64,000 bases of DNA from Burkholderiales bacterium. GTDB lineage: Bacteria; Pseudomonadota; Gammaproteobacteria; Burkholderiales; SG8-41. The translations under genes were made by a program, and so were the position numbers. The notes under the pieces are model-generated. The model saw only the letters and a list, made by a program, of their open reading frames with translations, was not told the origin of the DNA and did not search any database. Location: the NCBI GenBank assembly GCA_020854035.1, contig JADZGE010000030.1, positions 1-64,000 on the forward strand, given 5' to 3'. Shown in pieces: positions 60,467 to 64,000 of this stretch (within the stretch, counting starts at the first letter, position 1; every line of letters starts with the position of its first letter).

Positions 60467-61366
60467 TCACAGCAGGACGAGCCCACCGATACCCGCGCCG
60501 AGAAAAACCGCGAGGTGTGCCCAGCTCCAGTAGCGGAAACGCGCGCCGAGCGCGCCGGGCATCTCGTCGGCGAGGAGATAGAGCCGGCCGTCGCGGGGCT
60601 TGCGCATGAGATGCACGCCTTCCGGCGAGCGCGCGGCGGCCTCGGCGTGGCTCCTGCGGACTTCCCGCGCGGCCTGCATGCGCGCGAGTTCCCACTCCCT
60701 GATGTCGAGGCTGCCGTCGCGGTCGAGATCGAAGCGCTCGTGGAGCCGCCGCGGGTCGGATTTCCAGTCGGCGATCAGCGCGGCGATGTCCGCGCGCTCC
60801 TCCCGCGCGGAAGCGGCGCCGGCCGAGACCGTCGTGAACTCGCCGACGGCGTAGAGCGGCCCGCCGGGCAGGATGAGATCCTCGGTGTAGCGGCGGTCTC
60901 CCTCCTGCCACGCGCGGTGGTATCCGCTCACGACTTCCGCGCCGTCGGGCGAGATCACGCACGATCCCGTGTCGTCGACCAGCAGGAACTGCTCGACACT
61001 CGTGCCCCGGTCCACGAACTTCCACTTGCCGTCCGCGCCGCGTTCGTGGATCTGGAACGAATACCAGCAGCAGGACTGGCGGGAGAGCCGGGCAAGGAGC
61101 GGGGCGCCCGGAAGCTGCTCGCCGCGCCCGAGGAGTTCCGCGTAGCCCTGGGCGGCGGAAGCGACCTTCGAGGTCGGCAGATCGTGAACCTGGCGGTAGC
61201 GGCGGTAGTTCGCGGCCCACGCGGCGAAGCTCACTCCCGCCATGGCGAGGAGCGCCCATGGCCACGCGGCGGCGCTATCGGCCTGTGCCGCGACGGCGAG
61301 AATCGCGAAGTGGACTCCGCCGGAGAGCCACTGCGAGCGGTGCATCTTCCGGAACCCGAACGCCAT
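60467..61366 (-). CDS. GIDE-like membrane protein with EF-hand
   Basis: The 299-residue protein has two N-terminal membrane helices and a domain like that of bacterial GIDE homologues (LPTSKVASAAQGYAELLGRG, then CCWYSFQIHERG). A canonical EF-hand loop, DLDRDGSLDIRE, a basic helix, and a final membrane helix (LAVFLGAGIGGLVLL) follow. GIDE-like proteins are typical neighbours of LemA, as here. Their bacterial role is unknown; the annotation 'E3 ligase' comes from the eukaryotic homologue, and no RING finger is visible here. The chosen ATG removes an Ala/Arg-rich extension. Confidence 0.75.
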   Translation of the reverse strand: MAFGFRKMHRSQWLSGGVHFAILAVAAQADSAAAWPWALLAMAGVSFAAWAANYRRYRQVHDLPTSKVASAAQGYAELLGRGEQLPGAPLLARLSRQSCCWYSFQIHERGADGKWKFVDRGTSVEQFLLVDDTGSCVISPDGAEVVSGYHRAWQEGDRRYTEDLILPGGPLYAVGEFTTVSAGAASAREERADIAALIADWKSDPRRLHERFDLDRDGSLDIREWELARMQAAREVRRSHAEAAARSPEGVHLMRKPRDGRLYLLADEMPGALGARFRYWSWAHLAVFLGAGIGGLVLL

Positions 61367-61467
61367 CCCGTCAGCCGCCCTTGCGGCCCGGCACGACGCC
61401 GAAGCCCGTGTTCCGCCGACCCACGCGGCGCCGCGCAAGGCGCACGTGCCTCATCGTGCAACGGGTT

Positions 61468-62043
61468 CTAGCTGGAGAAGAGCTGCTTCACGTCGACGTC
61501 GGCCTTCTCCGCCGCCTGGAACTCGAGCAACTGGGCGGGCCGGAAGTTGAACAGGGAGGCGATGATCGAATCGGGAAACTGCTCGATGCGCACGTTGTTG
61601 ACGTTGGCCGACTCGTTGTAGAACTCCCGCCGGTCCGCGATCGCGTTCTCGATCGCGGAGATGCGGGATTGCAGTTGCTGGAAGGTCTGGTTGGTCTTGA
61701 GGTCGGGATAGGCCTCGGCGAGGGCGAAGAGGCTGCCGAGGGTGGCGCGCAGCGCGCCTTCCGCCGGCCCGAGCGCGCCCACGTCCTGTTTCTCGCGGGC
61801 CGCGAACACCTTCGAGCGGGCGTCCATCACTTTCGTCAGCGTCTCCCGCTCGAATTTCATGTATTGCCGGCAGGTCTCCACGAGCTTCGGCAGCTCGTCG
61901 TGGCGCTGCTTGAGCAGGACGTCGATGTTGGCCCACGCCTTGGCGACATTGTGCTTGATCTGCACGAGGTTGTTGTAGAGCATGATGGCGTAGGCAACGC
62001 CGACCGCGAGCACGCCCAGTACGACGATGGTGCCGATACCCAT
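61468..62043 (-). CDS. lemA: LemA family protein
   Basis: The 191-residue protein has one N-terminal membrane helix (IVVLGVLAVGVAYAIMLYN) and the LemA core: NVAKAWANIDVLLKQRHDEL, AYPDLKTNQTFQQLQ, ENAIADRREFYNESAN, and a C-terminal FRPAQLLEFQ. The family forms helical bundles at the membrane and its role is not settled. It is the first gene of the minus-strand operon with the GIDE-like protein. A strong terminator separates it from the upstream PEP-CTERM gene. Confidence 0.95.
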   Translation of the reverse strand: MGIGTIVVLGVLAVGVAYAIMLYNNLVQIKHNVAKAWANIDVLLKQRHDELPKLVETCRQYMKFERETLTKVMDARSKVFAAREKQDVGALGPAEGALRATLGSLFALAEAYPDLKTNQTFQQLQSRISAIENAIADRREFYNESANVNNVRIEQFPDSIIASLFNFRPAQLLEFQAAEKADVDVKQLFSS

Positions 62044-62091
62044 GACTGCCTCCCAGCCGCTCCTGGCGGCGGGGACGATTCTATAACAGGG

Positions 62092-62123
62092 AAAAAAAAC
62101 CCCGCGGGAGACCGCGGGGTTTT
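62092..62123 (-). terminator. strong intrinsic terminator of the PEP-CTERM gene
   Basis: A perfect 8-bp GC stem (ccccgcgg/ccgcgggg) with loop gaga is flanked by eight A on the left and four T on the right. On the minus strand it gives a stem followed by eight U, ending the PEP-CTERM transcript 20 bp after its stop. It can also work weakly on the plus strand. Confidence 0.9.
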
Positions 62124-62143
62124 CGCGCGGAGCGCGCTTTCCT

Positions 62144-63136
62144 TCAGGCGGCGCGCCGCCGCCGCAGTGCCGCGAGGCCGAGCAGGCCCAATCCAAGCAG
62201 CGCGAGGCTGTCGGGCTCGGGGGCGGCGGCGGATTCGAGGGCGTCCACATTGAGGCCCAGCCAGCCGTCCGTCCAGAGGTGCCCGCCGTGGGAGAGGTAG
62301 CCGATGGCGCCGGTTCCCATGTTCCAGTAGAAGGCATTGTCACCGACCGGCAACGCGGCGTTCGGCCAGAGACTGAAGAGCAGCTCCTCGCCGTACATCA
62401 TCAGCCCGTCCACGTCGACTTCCTGTTCGTTGATATTTGGCACCAGCAGGGCCACCGCGGCCGCCACGGCGGCCCGGGCGACGACGCAGGCCCCGCTGGG
62501 GTGGTCCCACACGGAGCAGCCGGCCGCGGTCGGGCCGAGATCGCCGAAGAGCGAATAGCGCGTCGCGTCGTCAGCGCCGTCGGGGCCGAACACTTCCAGC
62601 GAGTCGAGGTTCTGCACGCCGTGCTGGTTGACCTGCGCCACGACCGCCCAGGTTCCGATACCCCCGCCGGTGGTCTCATGGCAGATCGGGTCGCCGGCCG
62701 CGCAGCCACGCGCCGGCGCGCCTGCGTCCAGGCCCGTGCCGATGGTGGTTCCCGTCCGCGTCGAGAAGAGGAGAGCGGTGCGATTCGTCACGACGTGCGC
62801 GAACAGGTAGTCGGCCGGGTGCGCCTGCGCATCCACCTCCCGGCCGAAATCGTTGACGTACAGGAAGGAATCCGCCACGCCGCCCGGGGGGCGGCCGTCG
62901 AACATGATGCTCTGCAAGGGCTTGAGGAGTCCGGCCGCGGTGCGGTCAAGCTCGTCCGTGTACTCCTTGCCCATGTGATACGCGGGTGCCCCCGGGACGC
63001 CCAGTGTCGGCAGCAACGCCGGCGGCGGCAGGCTCCCCAGGTAGGGCCCGGCCGTGGCGGGGCTGCCTGGCAGTGCGAGCGTGGTCAGGGTGAGAAGGAT
63101 CGCCGGTATCCCGGCGGGCAACAGTCTGCGGTTCAT
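62144..63136 (-). CDS. PEP-CTERM sorting domain-containing secreted protein
   Basis: The 330-residue protein has an N-terminal signal peptide (GIPAILLTLTTLALPGSPATA). It has a large extracellular region with a few cysteine pairs (RGCAAGDPICHE). The C-terminal sorting signal is APEPDSLALLGLGLLGLAAL followed by RRRR. PEP-CTERM proteins are processed by exosortase and end up at the surface or in the extracellular matrix. The function of the body domain is unknown. It is preceded by a sigma-54-type promoter and two matching upstream motifs, which fits PrsK/PrsR-type control of such genes. Confidence 0.9.
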   Translation of the reverse strand: MNRRLLPAGIPAILLTLTTLALPGSPATAGPYLGSLPPPALLPTLGVPGAPAYHMGKEYTDELDRTAAGLLKPLQSIMFDGRPPGGVADSFLYVNDFGREVDAQAHPADYLFAHVVTNRTALLFSTRTGTTIGTGLDAGAPARGCAAGDPICHETTGGGIGTWAVVAQVNQHGVQNLDSLEVFGPDGADDATRYSLFGDLGPTAAGCSVWDHPSGACVVARAAVAAAVALLVPNINEQEVDVDGLMMYGEELLFSLWPNAALPVGDNAFYWNMGTGAIGYLSHGGHLWTDGWLGLNVDALESAAAPEPDSLALLGLGLLGLAALRRRRAA

Positions 63137-63224
63137 GGCGGACCCCATTCAGCTGCAATGCAGCAGGAGACAGGCTCCCGGTGGGTGCGGACGCATCACG
63201 CCGGCCTGAACGCCATTGGCATAC

Positions 63225-63239
63225 GCAACAAGCATGCCA
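63225..63239 (-). promoter_or_regulatory. sigma-54 (RpoN) promoter for the PEP-CTERM gene
   Basis: On the minus strand the sequence reads TGGCATG-CTTG-TTGC, with GG and GC at the -24 and -12 positions and correct spacing. Transcription would start near 63213, giving a leader of about 78 nt before the PEP-CTERM start codon. Sigma-54 promoters need an activator bound upstream, and two repeated motifs are there. Confidence 0.75.
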
Positions 63240-63291
63240 GTTTGAATGATGCCGTGTATTCAGTCGCTTGCCTGCGTGCCCCGGTTGCGGC

Positions 63292-63308
63292 TGTAAAGAA
63301 AACCGACA
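63292..63308. promoter_or_regulatory. upstream activator-type motif, proximal copy
   Basis: The 17-bp motif is TGTAA-N6-CCGACA. It starts 52 bp upstream of the sigma-54 promoter. A second copy with the same ends and spacing lies 178 bp further out. Both are probably enhancer sites for the activator of the PEP-CTERM gene. Confidence 0.6.
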
Positions 63309-63469
63309 CGGGCGGGTCCGTTCGCGTGGCGCGCGCGAACCGCGCGTCGTGCGGCGACCCGGGATGCTTTCGTCATGAATACAGCACGTTGCATCTCGCG
63401 ACCACCCGCGCCGCGGCCATGCTGCGCCGCACTACCCGCCGCCCGAAGGGGCGCGAAGCCGGATTCAGT

Positions 63470-63486
63470 TGTAAGAAATTCCGACA
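63470..63486. promoter_or_regulatory. upstream activator-type motif, distal copy
   Basis: The motif is again TGTAA-N6-CCGACA with different inner bases (GAAATT against AGAAAA). The rest of this 481-bp divergent region (63137-63617) shows no gene or other clear signal. Confidence 0.6.
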
Positions 63487-63617
63487 ACTGCTCATGCACA
63501 TCGCATGCTGGCGGGCGCAGCCGCGCACGGCCCGCGCGGGTGCGGACGCCGCCGCCCCGGGCGCCTGCGCGCCTGTCGTATCATCCGCCATCCGGTGGCG
63601 GCGAGGAGCGAACGGCA

Positions 63618-64000
63618 ATGCGCAGCATCTGTGTTTTCTGCGGGTCGAATCAGGGCTCGCGGCAGGCGTATGCCGCCGCGGCGCGAGCGCTGGCCCGTGC
63701 CGTCGCGCGTGCGGGACTCGGGCTCGTGTATGGCGGGGGCAGCATCGGGTTGATGGGCGTGCTGGCGGAGTCCGCGCTCGCCGCGGGCGTGCACGTAACG
63801 GGTGTTGCGCCGCGGCGGCTCATCGAACGGGAGGTGGTGCATCGGGGGCTAACGGAACTCCACGTGGTCGAATCGATGCACGAGCGCAAGGCAAAGATGG
63901 CCGCGCTCGCCGACGCGTTTCTCGGGCTGCCCGGCGGTTACGGGACGCTCGACGAACTGTTCGAGGCGCTCACCTGGACGCAGTTGGGCTACCACCGGAA
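63618..64000 (+). CDS. LOG family protein (cytokinin riboside 5'-monophosphate phosphoribohydrolase-like), 3' truncated by window end
   Basis: The first 127 codons give a LOG/TIGR00730 protein: [35 protein letters not shown], and the active-site segment [19 protein letters not shown], with the arginine in [15 protein letters not shown]. The family removes the base from nucleoside 5'-monophosphates. GAGGAGCG precedes the ATG. The remaining 60-70 residues lie beyond the right edge. It is divergent from the PEP-CTERM gene. Confidence 0.93.
   Translation, partial: MRSICVFCGSNQGSRQAYAAAARALARAVARAGLGLVYGGGSIGLMGVLAESALAAGVHVTGVAPRRLIEREVVHRGLTELHVVESMHERKAKMAALADAFLGLPGGYGTLDELFEALTWTQLGYHR

Overview
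The window looks like GC-rich chromosomal DNA from a betaproteobacterium, probably Burkholderiales-like and possibly environmental or metagenome-derived. The reasons are the many Bug-type (TctC) tripartite tricarboxylate transporter (TTT) binding proteins, the many CoA-ligase, CoA-transferase and acyl-CoA dehydrogenase genes, GTG/TTG starts, and a PEP-CTERM protein with a sigma-54-like promoter. I see no rRNA, tRNA, CRISPR array, phage or transposase. The taxonomic guess is an inference from gene content.

Region 1 (0.1-3.4 kb, minus strand) is a small catabolic operon: a GlcG/HbpS-type protein, a Gfo/Idh/MocA dehydrogenase, a Bug protein and a TPP-binding decarboxylase alpha subunit. Region 2 (3.5-5.7 kb) has an acyl-CoA dehydrogenase facing a solitary AAA+ ATPase. 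Region 3 (6-19.6 kb, plus) is a long CoA-linked catabolic series: CoA-transferase III, M20 peptidase, MmgE/PrpD, an APH-type kinase, a DUF6285 protein, an acyl-CoA ligase, an ACAD10/11-like dehydrogenase, an M20D amidohydrolase, a frameshifted secreted protein, two Bug proteins and an MFS carrier. The kinase plus ACAD10/11-like pair resembles a split form of the eukaryotic ACAD10/ACAD11 proteins.

Region 4 (19.8-40.6 kb, plus) has an old yellow enzyme with a probably leaderless start, then an operon with a GntR-type operator (Bug remnant, tricarballylate-dehydrogenase-like flavoprotein, GntR/FCD regulator, PutA, a TPP enzyme). It continues with amino-acid or opine oxidation genes (two aspartate-dehydrogenase-like proteins, a DAO flavoprotein, a damaged HcnA/HcnB-like fusion), an enolase-superfamily remnant, aconitase, CapA and more Bug genes. 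Several genes here keep both termini but have lost their interiors. Region 5 (40.7-51.3 kb) has a DUF2007 zinc-ribbon protein, an isocitrate/isopropylmalate-type dehydrogenase, a ModA-like protein, the only TctB-TctA permease pair of the window, two tandem Bug paralogues, a second MmgE/PrpD, a DUF1444-like secreted protein and an AidB-like dehydrogenase.

Region 6 (51.3-64 kb) has an SDR, an acyl-CoA synthetase, and a DsbA/FrnE-family gene whose first redox cysteine codon is an in-frame TGA, so it is a candidate selenoprotein. After these come a lipoprotein, two membrane Ser/Thr kinases with EF-hands, an acyltransferase, an alpha/beta hydrolase, a GIDE-like EF-hand membrane protein with LemA, a PEP-CTERM protein behind a sigma-54-type promoter with two upstream motifs, and the start of a LOG-family gene.

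Two themes cross the window. One is the set of eleven Bug loci (seven intact, four broken). The other is a family of degenerate 7-bp tandem repeats (TCACCC-like) in the spacers, usually just before start codons.
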